Source of the DNA: Marinovum sp034669705
Lineage (GTDB): Bacteria > Pseudomonadota > Alphaproteobacteria > Rhodobacterales > Rhodobacteraceae
Reading direction: 5' to 3'
Assembly (NCBI RefSeq): GCF_034669705.1
Contig: NZ_JAXMOR010000023.1
Coordinates: forward strand, 1 to 64,000
DNA length: 64,000 nt
How positions within the stretch are numbered: the first letter of the stretch is position 1; every line of letters begins with the position of its first letter. This document shows positions 25,795 through 33,676 of this stretch, in pieces. The notes below the pieces were generated by a model. The model was not told where the DNA came from. It saw only the letters and a list, made by a program, of their open reading frames with translations, and did not search any database. A program made the position numbers and the translations under genes.

Positions 25795-25835
25795 CGTACC
25801 GACGGTATACAATCAATTAACAACGGTACACTGCC
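25795..25835. promoter_or_regulatory. Putative GTATAC-type operator between M20 operon and FCD regulator
   Basis: The divergent region (25776-25972) is AT-rich and holds GTATAC at 25805-25810 and a related GTACAC at 25826-25831, with a GTACC at 25797. The right-hand spacing is 21 bp rather than the 22 bp seen at 8,044 and 26,711. It is probably read by the FCD regulator encoded at 25,973 or its paralogues. Confidence 0.5.
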
Positions 25836-25972
25836 AGAATGCAATAGATTTCTTTTCGGATACATGAGATAGAGAAGGAGAGCCGCTTTCCGACCGGGGC
25901 CAGTGCCTGATTATTGCACGTTTCGCCCGCCGGTGGCCGGATATCGGCGCGATGCCAGTAAAGAGTCGACCG

Positions 25973-26653
25973 ATGACCAAACAGACCCCAGCCCTGACCC
26001 CCGGCCCCGACAGCGCCGTTGCCTCAAAAAGCGGCACTTTGTCGGACCAAGCCTATGCTGCGGTCTCGACGATGATCGAGCAGCGCCAGCTGGTCTCCGG
26101 TCAGGCGGTGGTCGAGCAGCAGTTGGCCAACGAACTGGGCATCTCGCGCACCCCGCTGCGGCAGGCCTTGCAAAAGCTCGAGGCCGAGGGCGTGCTGGTG
26201 AAATCGGCCAGCCGCTCCTATCAGGTGCGCAAGGTCGAGCTGCGGGAATACCTGCAGAGCCTCAAGGTCCGCGAGCTTCTGGAAAGCGAGGCGGCGGGGC
26301 TCTGCGTCGACCGGATCGACGCCGCCGCGATTCAGGCGGCGCGGGCGGCGCTGCACGCGGTCAAGACGCAGAAACCCTATGACATGCTGGCGCATTGGCG
26401 GTCTGACGACCAGGTGCACGGGCTGTTCATCGAACATTGCGGCAACCGGGTGATGACCGACCTGATGCATGCCCTGCGCGCCAGCACCAAGATGTTCGAG
26501 ATCGACCGGCTGTCGGAACGCCTCGAACCCGACTCGCGCCAGCACGAGATGATTCTCGACGCGCTCGAGTCGCGCGACCCCGAAGCGGCGCGCAAGGCGG
26601 TGGCCAGCCACATCCGCTCGCTGTTCCAGTTCGCCATCGAAACCGTCTCCTAG
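25973..26653 (+). CDS. GntR-family regulator, FCD subfamily (paralogue 2 of 3)
   Basis: This 226-residue regulator has the winged helix with ISRTPLRQALQKLEAEGV, then an FCD domain (VHGLFIEHCGNRVM, RQHEMILDALE). It shares extended blocks with the regulator at 9,646, including KVEL.EYLQSLKVRELLE and RASTKMFEIDRL, so they are paralogues of recent origin. An in-frame ATG at 25,952 would add seven residues; I prefer MTKQ at 25,973 because the paralogue starts the same way. It is divergent from the M20/importer/dehydrogenase operon and is the likely controller of module A. A stem-loop follows the stop. Confidence 0.88.
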   Translation: MTKQTPALTPGPDSAVASKSGTLSDQAYAAVSTMIEQRQLVSGQAVVEQQLANELGISRTPLRQALQKLEAEGVLVKSASRSYQVRKVELREYLQSLKVRELLESEAAGLCVDRIDAAAIQAARAALHAVKTQKPYDMLAHWRSDDQVHGLFIEHCGNRVMTDLMHALRASTKMFEIDRLSERLEPDSRQHEMILDALESRDPEAARKAVASHIRSLFQFAIETVS

Positions 26654-26690
26654 GCGCTGCCTGTTTCCCGGGCAAACCGGGTGCGGCGCC
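26653..26690 (+). terminator. Stem-loop after the FCD regulator gene
   Basis: A nested hairpin pairs GGCGC (26653-26657) with GCGCC (26686-26690) and CCCGG (26667-26671) with CCGGG (26677-26681), starting at the last base of the stop codon. The following bases are only partly T-rich. It would keep the regulator transcript from running into the hydantoinase promoter. Confidence 0.5.
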
Positions 26691-26710
26691 GACGATTCTC
26701 TTCAAGTGAT

Positions 26711-26738
26711 GTATACAGTCTGTCTTTTAGACGTATAC
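26711..26738 (+). promoter_or_regulatory. Paired GTATAC operator upstream of hydantoinase gene
   Basis: GTATAC at 26711-26716 and 26733-26738 are separated by 16 bp (22 bp between starts), exactly the layout of the palindrome at 8,044/8,066. It lies 33-60 bp before the hydantoinase start, which is where a repressor would block transcription. FCD paralogues 2 or 3 are the likely binders. Confidence 0.6.
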
Positions 26739-26771
26739 TGCCTGTGAAAAGATCACCTTGAGGCCTATCCC

Positions 26772-28157
26772 ATGCATTTTGACCTGCTCCTGAAATCCGG
26801 AACCGTGGTGACCGAGACCGAAAGCCTGAAGGCCGATGTCGGCATCCGGGACGGCAAGATCACCGCCATCGAGGCTGTGCTCGACGGCCCCGCCGACCGG
26901 GTGATCGACGCCACCGGCCGGCTGATCCTGCCCGGCGGGATCGACAGCCACGTCCATATCTCGCAGCCCTCCGGCGACGGCATTGTCATGGCCGACGATT
27001 TCGAGAGCGGCACCCGCTCGGCGTTGTTCGGCGGCAATACCACGGTGATGCCCTTCTGCCTGCAGGAGCGCGACGGCGACCTGCGCAGCGCGCTCAACTG
27101 GTATCACGGGCTGGCCGAGGACCAGCTCTATACCGATGTCGCCTTTCACCTGATCGTCGCCAACCCCAGCCCCGGCGTGCTGGGCCAGCAGCTGCCGGCG
27201 GCGATCAAGGACGGCTACACCTCGATCAAGGTCTTCATGACCTACGAGAACCTGCGGCTCAACGATGCCGAGTTGCTCGCCACCTTTGACGTGGCGCGCG
27301 AAAACGGCGCGACGATGATGATCCACTGCGAGAACGAGGATGCGATCCGCTATCTGGTCGAGCGTCACGAGGCCAACGGCGATGTCCGCCCGCGCGCCCA
27401 TGCCGCGACCCGGCCGGTGCCGGTCGAGCGCGAGGCCACCCACCGCGCCCTGTCGCTGGCCGAGATCGTCGACCTGCCGATCGTCATCGTGCATGTCTCG
27501 AACGCCGCCGCGATCGACGAGATCCGCCGCGCCCGGGCGCGCGGCATGAAGGTCACGGCCGAGACCTGCCCGCAATACCTGGTGCTGACCGAGGATGACC
27601 TCGACGGCATGGACTGGGAGGGCGCCAAGTTCGTCTGCTCGCCGCCGCCGCGCAATGCCACCGAGCAGGAGGCCTGCTGGCAGGGGCTGACCGATGGCAC
27701 CTTCGATCTCTTTTCCTCGGATCACTGCCCGTTCCGCTACGAGGGCACCGACGGCAAGATGAACCCCGAGGGCGCGAAGAACTTCCGCTACATCCCCAAC
27801 GGCATTCCCGGCATCGAGACCCGGCTGCCGATCCTGTTTTCCGAAGGCGTGGGCAAGGGCCGCATCGACCTGCAGCAATTCGTGGCGCTGACCGCGACCA
27901 ACCACGCAAGGACCTACGGGCTCTATCCCCAGAAGGGCACGCTGGCGGTGGGATCGGACGCCGATATCGCGATCTGGGATCCGGAGCTCACCCGCACCGT
28001 CAACCATCAGGACTTGCATGACGGCGCCGATTATTCGCCCTATGAAGGCATGACCCTGACCGGCTGGCCCACCACCGTGGTGCTGCGCGGCAAGGTCATG
28101 GTGCAGGACGGCGTATTGGAAGGAAAGCTCGGTGACGGTCAATATCTCTCTCGCTAG
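26772..28157 (+). CDS. Dihydropyrimidinase / D-hydantoinase family cyclic amidohydrolase
   Basis: This 461-residue cytoplasmic enzyme has all ligands of the binuclear zinc site: His 60 and His 62 (GGIDSHVH), the carboxylated Lys 153 (SIKVFMTY), His 185 (MIHCEN), His 241 (VHVSNA) and Asp 317 (SSDHCPF). The length and C-terminal cap match hydantoinases, which open the ring of dihydropyrimidines or 5-substituted hydantoins to N-carbamoyl amino acids. No recognisable N-carbamoylase lies next to it, so the true substrate may be another cyclic imide. The FCD regulator gene follows 36 bp downstream on the same strand. Its promoter carries a paired GTATAC operator. Confidence 0.92.
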   Translation: MHFDLLLKSGTVVTETESLKADVGIRDGKITAIEAVLDGPADRVIDATGRLILPGGIDSHVHISQPSGDGIVMADDFESGTRSALFGGNTTVMPFCLQERDGDLRSALNWYHGLAEDQLYTDVAFHLIVANPSPGVLGQQLPAAIKDGYTSIKVFMTYENLRLNDAELLATFDVARENGATMMIHCENEDAIRYLVERHEANGDVRPRAHAATRPVPVEREATHRALSLAEIVDLPIVIVHVSNAAAIDEIRRARARGMKVTAETCPQYLVLTEDDLDGMDWEGAKFVCSPPPRNATEQEACWQGLTDGTFDLFSSDHCPFRYEGTDGKMNPEGAKNFRYIPNGIPGIETRLPILFSEGVGKGRIDLQQFVALTATNHARTYGLYPQKGTLAVGSDADIAIWDPELTRTVNHQDLHDGADYSPYEGMTLTGWPTTVVLRGKVMVQDGVLEGKLGDGQYLSR

Positions 28158-28193
28158 GTCACGGTGCCGCCTGTTGCAGCACAGGAGGCCCGC

Positions 28194-28871
28194 ATGAGCC
28201 GGGAGATCAACGACCCCATCAAGCTCCCCCCGCGCAAGCGCAGCAGCGCGCTGTCGGAACAGGTGCGCCAGCGCCTGAACGAGATGATCCGCAACCGCGA
28301 CCTGACCGGCGGTCAGGTGATCACCGAAGAGCGCCTGGCCGAGACGCTGGGCGTCTCGCGGACGCCGCTGCGCGAGGCGCTGTTGCGGCTCGAGGGCGAG
28401 GGCATGCTGCAAAAGAACGCCGGCCGCTCCTTCATGGTACGGCAGGTGGATTTCACCGAGTACATGCAGAGCCTGAAGATGCGCCGGATCATCGAGCCGG
28501 AGGCCGCGGCGCTGGCCGCCAGACGGGTGCCGAAGTCCGAGCTGGCCGAGATGCGCGTCGAGATCGAGGCGCTGCACAGCACCCATGACGACCGCGAGCA
28601 CACCCGCGCGCACTGGAATTGCGACGACAGGCTGCACCGGCTGTTCGGCTACCATTCCGGCAACCAGGTGATGTACGGCGTGATCGAGCGGCTGCGGGTC
28701 ACCACCCGGCTGTTCGAGGTGACCGACATCCGCCAGCGGGTCGAGGCCGACCATGCCCAGCATCTCGAGATCCTCGACGCGCTCGAGGCGGAAGATCCCG
28801 ACTGGGCGCGCCGCGCGGTCGACGCCCATATCGCCAGCCTGATCGGCTATTCGCTGGAGCAGTTCACTTGA
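28194..28871 (+). CDS. GntR-family regulator, FCD subfamily (paralogue 3 of 3)
   Basis: This 225-residue regulator has a winged helix with LGVSRTPLREALLRLEGEGM (seen as SRTPLREALLRLE) and an FCD domain with LHRLFGYHSGNQVM and AQHLEILDALE. It is more distant from the other two paralogues but keeps the EYMQSLKMRRIIEPEA and TRLFEVTDI blocks in the same order. AGGAGG lies 5 nt before the ATG at 28,194. It is probably co-transcribed with the hydantoinase, 36 bp apart, and therefore autoregulated. Likely targets are the hydantoinase promoter and the 32,700 divergent region. Confidence 0.87.
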   Translation: MSREINDPIKLPPRKRSSALSEQVRQRLNEMIRNRDLTGGQVITEERLAETLGVSRTPLREALLRLEGEGMLQKNAGRSFMVRQVDFTEYMQSLKMRRIIEPEAAALAARRVPKSELAEMRVEIEALHSTHDDREHTRAHWNCDDRLHRLFGYHSGNQVMYGVIERLRVTTRLFEVTDIRQRVEADHAQHLEILDALEAEDPDWARRAVDAHIASLIGYSLEQFT

Positions 28872-28875
28872 CGCC

Positions 28876-28902
28876 GCGCCCGCGCGCCCCTGACGCGGGC
28901 GC
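28876..28902. terminator. Bidirectional terminator hairpin between convergent genes
   Basis: GCGCCCGCG (28876-28884) pairs perfectly with CGCGGGCGC (28894-28902) around a 9-nt loop, in the 37-bp gap between the FCD regulator and the DapA-family gene. No T-run is visible on either side. Confidence 0.55.
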
Positions 28903-28908
28903 CGGGTG

Positions 28909-29862
28909 TCAGGCCGCGGCGCGGGCGGCCTCGGCGTCGAGGACCGCGCGCAGCCGGTCGGTTTCCTCGGGCGACAGCTGCCGCATCGGGCGCTTCATCC
29001 GGTCGGTCGCGATATGGCCCTGCAGATGCAGATAGGCCTTGAGCCGCGCATTGGCAAGATACCCCGGCGCCCGGCGATAGATTTCGCGCGAGAGCGGGTA
29101 AATTGCCGCGTGCAGCTCTCGCGCCCTCTTCCAATCGCCGGCTTGGCAGGCGGCGAACAGCCCGGTCACAAGCTCCGGCACGATGGCCGCGAGCGAGACC
29201 TGGCTGCCCTCGGTGCCGATCTGGTAGCAGGCCAGCAGGTGCTCATCGCCAGAGGCCATGACCGAGACGCCGGGCCGCTCCGACTTGATCCGCCGGCGCA
29301 GCTCTTCATAGGCCGCGACCTCCCAGGCACCTTCCTTGATGCCGGCGACCGCCTCGATCTGGCAGAGCCGGGCCAGCAGATCGACGTCATAGGACAAATG
29401 CCCCCAGCCCAGTGGCGCCTTGTAGAGCACCAGCGGCAGCCCGCAGGCGGCGGCCACGGCGCGGTGATGGTCGGTCACGATGGTCGCATCGGCGCCCATC
29501 GCCCAGTGATTGGGCGGAAAGACCAGCACCGCATCCGCCCCGGCCCGCGCCGCCGCTTCGGCCTCGCGCGCGGCCCCGGCGGTGGATTCCGAGGTCACGC
29601 CGACGGTGAGGAAACAGCCCTCGGGCACCGAGGCGCGGGTCACCTCTGCCACCCGCACGCGCTCGTCGGGCGCCATCAGCCCGCCCTCGCCGGCGTGGCC
29701 ATTGATCAGCAGCCCGCGAATGCCATCGGCCTGCGCGATCCGCGCCACATGGGCCGCCAGTTCGGCCTCGGAGACCGCGCCGTCGTCGGTCAGCGGACAA
29801 AGCGTGGCGGCGTGGATGCCGGTCAGCTGCGGGATGTCGAGGGGCGGGGCAATCTCTGTCAC
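28909..29862 (-). CDS. DapA/dihydrodipicolinate-synthase-family aldolase or deaminase, second copy
   Basis: This 317-residue TIM-barrel protein has the catalytic Tyr 147 (VLYKAPLG) and the Schiff-base Lys 176 (GIKEGAW). The GxTGE position is varied to GHAGEG (55-60), and the Tyr motif lacks the usual YN.P, so its pocket differs from the copy at 20,001. It lies 15 bp after the D-amino-acid-oxidase-type subunit gene, again coupling a lyase or deaminase to the three-part dehydrogenase as in hydroxyproline catabolism. It could act on a cyclic imine or a 2-keto acid. It is the last gene of the operon and convergent with the regulator. Confidence 0.86.
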   Translation of the reverse strand: MTEIAPPLDIPQLTGIHAATLCPLTDDGAVSEAELAAHVARIAQADGIRGLLINGHAGEGGLMAPDERVRVAEVTRASVPEGCFLTVGVTSESTAGAAREAEAAARAGADAVLVFPPNHWAMGADATIVTDHHRAVAAACGLPLVLYKAPLGWGHLSYDVDLLARLCQIEAVAGIKEGAWEVAAYEELRRRIKSERPGVSVMASGDEHLLACYQIGTEGSQVSLAAIVPELVTGLFAACQAGDWKRARELHAAIYPLSREIYRRAPGYLANARLKAYLHLQGHIATDRMKRPMRQLSPEETDRLRAVLDAEAARAAA

Positions 29863-29877
29863 GTGCGATCTCTTTCG

Positions 29878-30996
29878 TTACTGGGGACGGTGGCCGGGCA
29901 GCAGCCGGTCGATGGGAAACAGCGGCATGTCGGGCGCCTCGCCCAGCAGCGCCTGGGTCAGGCAGCGGGCCACATAGGGCGCGCTGGTATAGCCCGAATG
30001 CACCGAGCCGATGACCCAGGCGCCGGGATGGCCGGGCACCGGGCCGACGGCGGGCAGGGCATCGGCGGTCTCGGCCTCGAAGCCGGTCCAGATGCGGACG
30101 ATCCGCGCCTGTCGCAGCGCCGGGATGGCGTGCACGGCCAGCCTCGCGTTGCCGATGGCGCTGGCGGCGGTGGCGCGGTGGGTGCCGCTGGCGCGGCCGC
30201 CCTCGCCCTGCCAGCCGCCGCCGATCACCACGGTGCCATGCGGGTATTGCTTGAGCGACAGCAGCCCGCTGGCAATCCCCAGCACCGTGCGCATCACCGG
30301 CGCGGCGCGTTCGGTCACCGCCAGCTGGTTGATCAGCGTCCGGATCGGCAGGTCGACCCCCAGCCAGCCCAGCATCGGCTCGATCCAGACACCGCCGGCC
30401 AGCACCACCTGCCGCGCCGGGTGGCGGCCCTGAAGGGTACGGATGTCATAGCCCGGGCCCGCGGGATCGACGCCGGTGACGGGGGTGTATTCGCGCAGCT
30501 CCACCCCGGCCTCGAGCAATGCGCGGCGATAGGCCAGCCCGGTCAGATAGGCATTGGCATAGCCGTCGACCGGGCAGTGACTGGCCATGCGGATGGCCGG
30601 GTTCACCCCGGGCTCGATCCGCGCCGCCTCGGTGGGCGACACCAGCCGGATCGGCGCGCCGGCGGCGCTGCGGGCCTCGGCGCGTTGCGACAGGATCTCT
30701 TCCTCGGCCTCGGTAAAGGCCAGCGACAGACCGTCACAGGCCACCACCCCCACGTCATGGCCCAGCCATTTCGGCGCATTGACCCACATCTCATGCGCCT
30801 TCAGCGCATAGGGGATCAGTGCCGCGCGGGTCATCTGCATGGTCAGCGTGCCGGCATTGGTGCCAGAGGCCTGCCGCGCCAGCGCGCCGGCGTCGAACAG
30901 CACCACCCGCAGCCCGGCGCGCGCCGCAAAGAGCGCCACGCTCGCGCCTTGAATGCCGCCGCCGATGACGGCCAGATCATGCCCGCCCCCGGTCAT
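29878..30996 (-). CDS. Three-part amino acid dehydrogenase, D-amino-acid-oxidase-type subunit (HcnC/OoxB/LhpB-like)
   Basis: This 372-residue FAD protein has the dinucleotide motif GGGIQG (12-17), FDAGALARQASGTNAG (FAD-site segment, seen as RQASGTNAG) and a C-terminal HSGYTSAPYVAR that closes over the flavin in the DAO family. It corresponds to residues 568-941 of the fused enzyme at 17,172. It is the catalytic subunit that oxidises the C-N bond of an amino or imino acid. The ATG at 30,996 overlaps the stop of the next subunit by 4 bp. The longer frame to 31,773 lies inside that gene. Confidence 0.89.
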   Translation of the reverse strand: MTGGGHDLAVIGGGIQGASVALFAARAGLRVVLFDAGALARQASGTNAGTLTMQMTRAALIPYALKAHEMWVNAPKWLGHDVGVVACDGLSLAFTEAEEEILSQRAEARSAAGAPIRLVSPTEAARIEPGVNPAIRMASHCPVDGYANAYLTGLAYRRALLEAGVELREYTPVTGVDPAGPGYDIRTLQGRHPARQVVLAGGVWIEPMLGWLGVDLPIRTLINQLAVTERAAPVMRTVLGIASGLLSLKQYPHGTVVIGGGWQGEGGRASGTHRATAASAIGNARLAVHAIPALRQARIVRIWTGFEAETADALPAVGPVPGHPGAWVIGSVHSGYTSAPYVARCLTQALLGEAPDMPLFPIDRLLPGHRPQ

Positions 30997-32390
30997 AGCG
31001 GCGCCGGTTTCGGAACCGGGATGTCGGAGTAGTCGAACTCGCCGATCAGCCGGTCCATGCTGACCGGGCGCACCGGCGCGCGCGGCGTGAGCCGCAGATC
31101 GGCCTCCGGGTGCATCAGCCGGGCGGCGTTCAGACCGCACATCCGGCCCTGACACGGCCCCATGCCGAGCCGGGTGAAATGCTTGAGCTGGTTCAGATCG
31201 CCGGCGCCGCGCGCCACGGCCGCGTCGATCTCCGAGCGGCACACATCCTCGCAGCGGCAGACCACCGCGTCGGGCGGCACCTCGGCCAGCGCCGCCTCGG
31301 GAAAGGCCATCAGGCGGCAGGAGGCATCGGCAAACCGCAGGGCCCGCACCAGTTCGTGCCGCGCCGGGGCGGTCTGTTTCGCGACCTCGGCCGCGCTCAG
31401 CGCCCCGTGGTCGCGCGCCGCGGCAAGGCCCGCGATCCGCCCCTGCAGCACCGAGGGCAAGGCGCCATGCACCCCCGCCCCGTCGCCCGCCGCGTAGAGC
31501 CCGGCCACCGAGGTGCGCCGGTCCGCGTCCACCAGCGTCCGGTAGCCGCCGCGCAGCGCATCGCGTGTCTGGGCCGCACCGAGCAGGCGGTGCAGCTCGT
31601 CCGCCGGGGTCAGCCCGTTGCCGAGATAGAGCGTGTCGGCCGCGATCTCCTGCACCCGTCCGCTGGGCAGATGCCGCACCGTGACGGCGGCCAGCTGGGG
31701 GTCGCCCGTGGCGGCGATCACCGCGCTTTGCCGCAGGATCGGCACCCGTGCCGCGCTCAGCCGCGCCATCCACTGCGCGCCGCGCGCCAGCATCGACGGC
31801 ACCGCGGCAAAGCCCGCGGCGGCGCGCAGCCAGTCGCCCCGGCTGGCCCGGTCGACCACCGCACGCGGCCGCAGCCCCAGCGCCAGGGCCTTGGCGGCGA
31901 CGGCGATCAGCAGCGGCCCCTGACCGGCGATCACGATCTCGCGGCCCGGCAAGGCGTGCTCAGACTTGAGGAGCGCGGTCGCCGCGGCGAGGCCGAAGAC
32001 GCCCGGCGTGGTCCAGCCCGGAAACGGCAGCACCCGCTCCATCGCGCCGGTGGCGAGGATCACCCGCGGCGCCGAAAGCGGCCGGTTGCCCTCGGGGGTG
32101 AGACAATGCAGCGTGAAACCGGGCTGCGCGTCCCAGACCTCGGCCCCGGTCAGAAGATCGACCGAAGCGGCCTGCAACCGGGCCCGGAGCGCCGCGCCCT
32201 GCCGGCCATCGGCATCCGTTTGCGCCGCCGCCCGCGCTTGGGCGGTGCGCGGCGCGCGCCAGACCTGACCGCCAGGTGCCGGGCCTTCGTCGACCAGCGC
32301 CACCCGCAGCCCGGCAGAGGCCGCCGCCAGCGCCGCCTCGCCGCCCGCCGGGCCGGCGCCGACGACGATCACGTCATACCCCTCGCTCAT
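30993..32390 (-). CDS. Three-part amino acid dehydrogenase, FAD/BFD-cluster subunit (HcnB/OoxA/LhpE-like)
   Basis: This 465-residue protein has a two-nucleotide-domain disulfide-reductase fold (GAGPAG at 11-16, second motif IAGQGPLL) and ends in a BFD-like [2Fe-2S] domain with Cys 378, 380, 413 and 418. It matches residues 98-505 of the fused enzyme at 17,172. In known relatives it passes electrons from the oxidase subunit towards quinone. I chose the ATG at 32,390 (MSEGYDVIVVG), which overlaps the ferredoxin-like gene by ATGA. The longer frame to 32,606 lies inside that gene. Confidence 0.89.
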   Translation of the reverse strand: MSEGYDVIVVGAGPAGGEAALAAASAGLRVALVDEGPAPGGQVWRAPRTAQARAAAQTDADGRQGAALRARLQAASVDLLTGAEVWDAQPGFTLHCLTPEGNRPLSAPRVILATGAMERVLPFPGWTTPGVFGLAAATALLKSEHALPGREIVIAGQGPLLIAVAAKALALGLRPRAVVDRASRGDWLRAAAGFAAVPSMLARGAQWMARLSAARVPILRQSAVIAATGDPQLAAVTVRHLPSGRVQEIAADTLYLGNGLTPADELHRLLGAAQTRDALRGGYRTLVDADRRTSVAGLYAAGDGAGVHGALPSVLQGRIAGLAAARDHGALSAAEVAKQTAPARHELVRALRFADASCRLMAFPEAALAEVPPDAVVCRCEDVCRSEIDAAVARGAGDLNQLKHFTRLGMGPCQGRMCGLNAARLMHPEADLRLTPRAPVRPVSMDRLIGEFDYSDIPVPKPAPL

Positions 32391-32656
32391 GCCGCCCCGC
32401 CCGCACCGCGCAGGGCGACCACCATGCCCGGCGCCGCCTCGGTCTGGCAGGCGCGGCGAATCACGCCGTCGATCTCGATCGCGCATTCCTGGCAGGCGCC
32501 CATCATGCAGAACGGCCCGCGCGGTGCCCCGGCCAAGGGAGAGGCGCGAAAGCGGTAGAGACCGCCTGCCAGCAACGCCCCGGCCACCGTCTGACCGGCG
32601 ACGCAAGCGATGGGTTTTCCATCCACAACCAGTTGAAATGCCTCATTTTCGATCAT
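32387..32656 (-). CDS. Three-part amino acid dehydrogenase, [2Fe-2S] subunit (HcnA/LhpF-like)
   Basis: This 89-residue Fer2_4 protein has Cys 50, 55, 58 and 70 in the spacing C-x4-C-x2-C-x11-C. It matches the first 90 residues of the fused enzyme, where the last gap is one residue longer. It begins MIENEAFQLVVDGKPI. A TTG at 32,686 could add ten residues, and neither start has a strong ribosome site, so the exact start is open. It is the first gene of a four-gene operon (three subunits and lyase) and divergent from the amino acid importer across a GTATAC region. Confidence 0.86.
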   Translation of the reverse strand: MIENEAFQLVVDGKPIACVAGQTVAGALLAGGLYRFRASPLAGAPRGPFCMMGACQECAIEIDGVIRRACQTEAAPGMVVALRGAGGAA

Positions 32657-32785
32657 CTTCGGAAGTGCCCGCCCCGGCCCGTTCAAGAAATCTGTTTACT
32701 TGTATGTGATTTGTATACAGTCTGAGTGCAAGGCGAGCAATAGAGTTTGCCGAAGCGATGAACCGAAAACAGGGACACCAGACAG
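32657..32785. promoter_or_regulatory. Divergent promoter region with GTATAC operator
   Basis: Between the dehydrogenase operon and the importer operon, GTATGT (32702) and GTATAC (32713-32718) start 11 bp apart, as at 7,892/7,903. The segment GTATACAGTCTG is identical to that at 26,711-26,722 in front of the hydantoinase gene. One regulator probably controls both directions and the hydantoinase. Confidence 0.6.
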
Positions 32786-33604
32786 ATGATCACATTTCTC
32801 AAGCGCGCGATGGCCGCCGGGGCGGCCGCCCTGCTCTCTTCCTCGATGCTTTTGCCAGGCGCGGCAGAGGCGCGGTCGCTGGATGAGATCCTCTCCTCCG
32901 GCACACTCAAGGTCGGCGTGAACCCGACGCTGCCGCCCCTGGGCATCTATGATGACACCAACCAGATCGCCGGCTTCGACGTCGATTTCTCGCAAAAGCT
33001 GGCGGACATGCTGGGGGTCGAGCTCGAGGTGGTGCAGGTCGGCTCGCCGGACCGCATCCCGTTTGTCGCCAGCGGCAAGATCGACATCGTCATGGGCGCG
33101 ATGACCCGCAATCCGACCCGCGCCAAGGTGATCGACTTTACCCTGCCGGTGCACACCGAGGTGTTCGGCGTGCTGACCACCGAGGAGAAGGGCTATACCG
33201 ACTGGAAAGAGCTCAACTCGCCGGATGTGACCATGGTGCAGGTGCGCGGCTCGACGCCGGTCAAGTTCATCGAGGAGAACCTGCCCGAGGCCGAGGTGCT
33301 GCTGCTCGACAACTACCCCGACGTGATCCGCGCGCTGGCGCAGGGCCGCGGCGATGCGCTGCTCGACGTGGTGGATTTCGTCGGCGAGCACATGAACAAG
33401 CATGACGTTGCCTGGAAGGTCGTCGAGACCCCGGTCGACATCTACTACTGCGCCATCGGCGTCGCCAAGAACAGCGACAACCTCAAGGACTGGCTTAACG
33501 TGGCGATCTTCGAGCTGCACCGCGACGGCGTGGTCGACGATCTCTGGGTCAAGTGGTTCGAGCGCCCGATGATCCGCGAGGTCGGCGTTTCGCCCTGGTT
33601 CTGA
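32786..33604 (+). CDS. Amino acid ABC importer substrate-binding protein (family 3), second system
   Basis: This 272-residue periplasmic protein has a Sec signal (AAGAAALLSSSMLLPGAAEA, cleavage before RSLDE). The mature part has the SBP_bac_3 start GTLKVGVNPTLPPLGIYD, then IAGFDVDFSQKLADMLGV and KIDIVMGAMTRNPTRAKVIDF (seen as MGAMTRNPTRAKVIDF). It is only distantly like the binding protein at 23,565, so the two modules import different ligands or arose separately. The gene is followed by a strong stem-loop and two permease genes. Confidence 0.91.
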   Translation: MITFLKRAMAAGAAALLSSSMLLPGAAEARSLDEILSSGTLKVGVNPTLPPLGIYDDTNQIAGFDVDFSQKLADMLGVELEVVQVGSPDRIPFVASGKIDIVMGAMTRNPTRAKVIDFTLPVHTEVFGVLTTEEKGYTDWKELNSPDVTMVQVRGSTPVKFIEENLPEAEVLLLDNYPDVIRALAQGRGDALLDVVDFVGEHMNKHDVAWKVVETPVDIYYCAIGVAKNSDNLKDWLNVAIFELHRDGVVDDLWVKWFERPMIREVGVSPWF

Positions 33605-33627
33605 GCCCCTTTTCCCGAAGCGCAAAC

Positions 33628-33659
33628 AAGGCCCCTGCAGAGCACTCTGCGGGGGCCTT
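33628..33659 (+). promoter_or_regulatory. Strong stem-loop between binding-protein and permease genes
   Basis: AAGGCCCC plus GCAGA (33628-33641 with one unpaired T) pairs with TCTGC plus GGGGCCTT (33646-33659 with one unpaired G) around a short loop. It has terminator-like strength but no T-run and lies in the middle of an operon. It most likely protects the binding-protein mRNA and lowers permease expression. Confidence 0.65.
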
Positions 33660-33676
33660 GCAACCAAGGGTGATCG

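Noticed and set aside
26727..28829. 700-codon minus-strand frame
   Set aside because: It is antisense to the hydantoinase and the FCD regulator, both of which show complete motifs and ribosome sites.
28906..31032. Long open plus-strand frame over the DapA and oxidase genes
   Set aside because: It has no family motifs and lies opposite two genes with catalytic residues and 4-bp operon overlaps.
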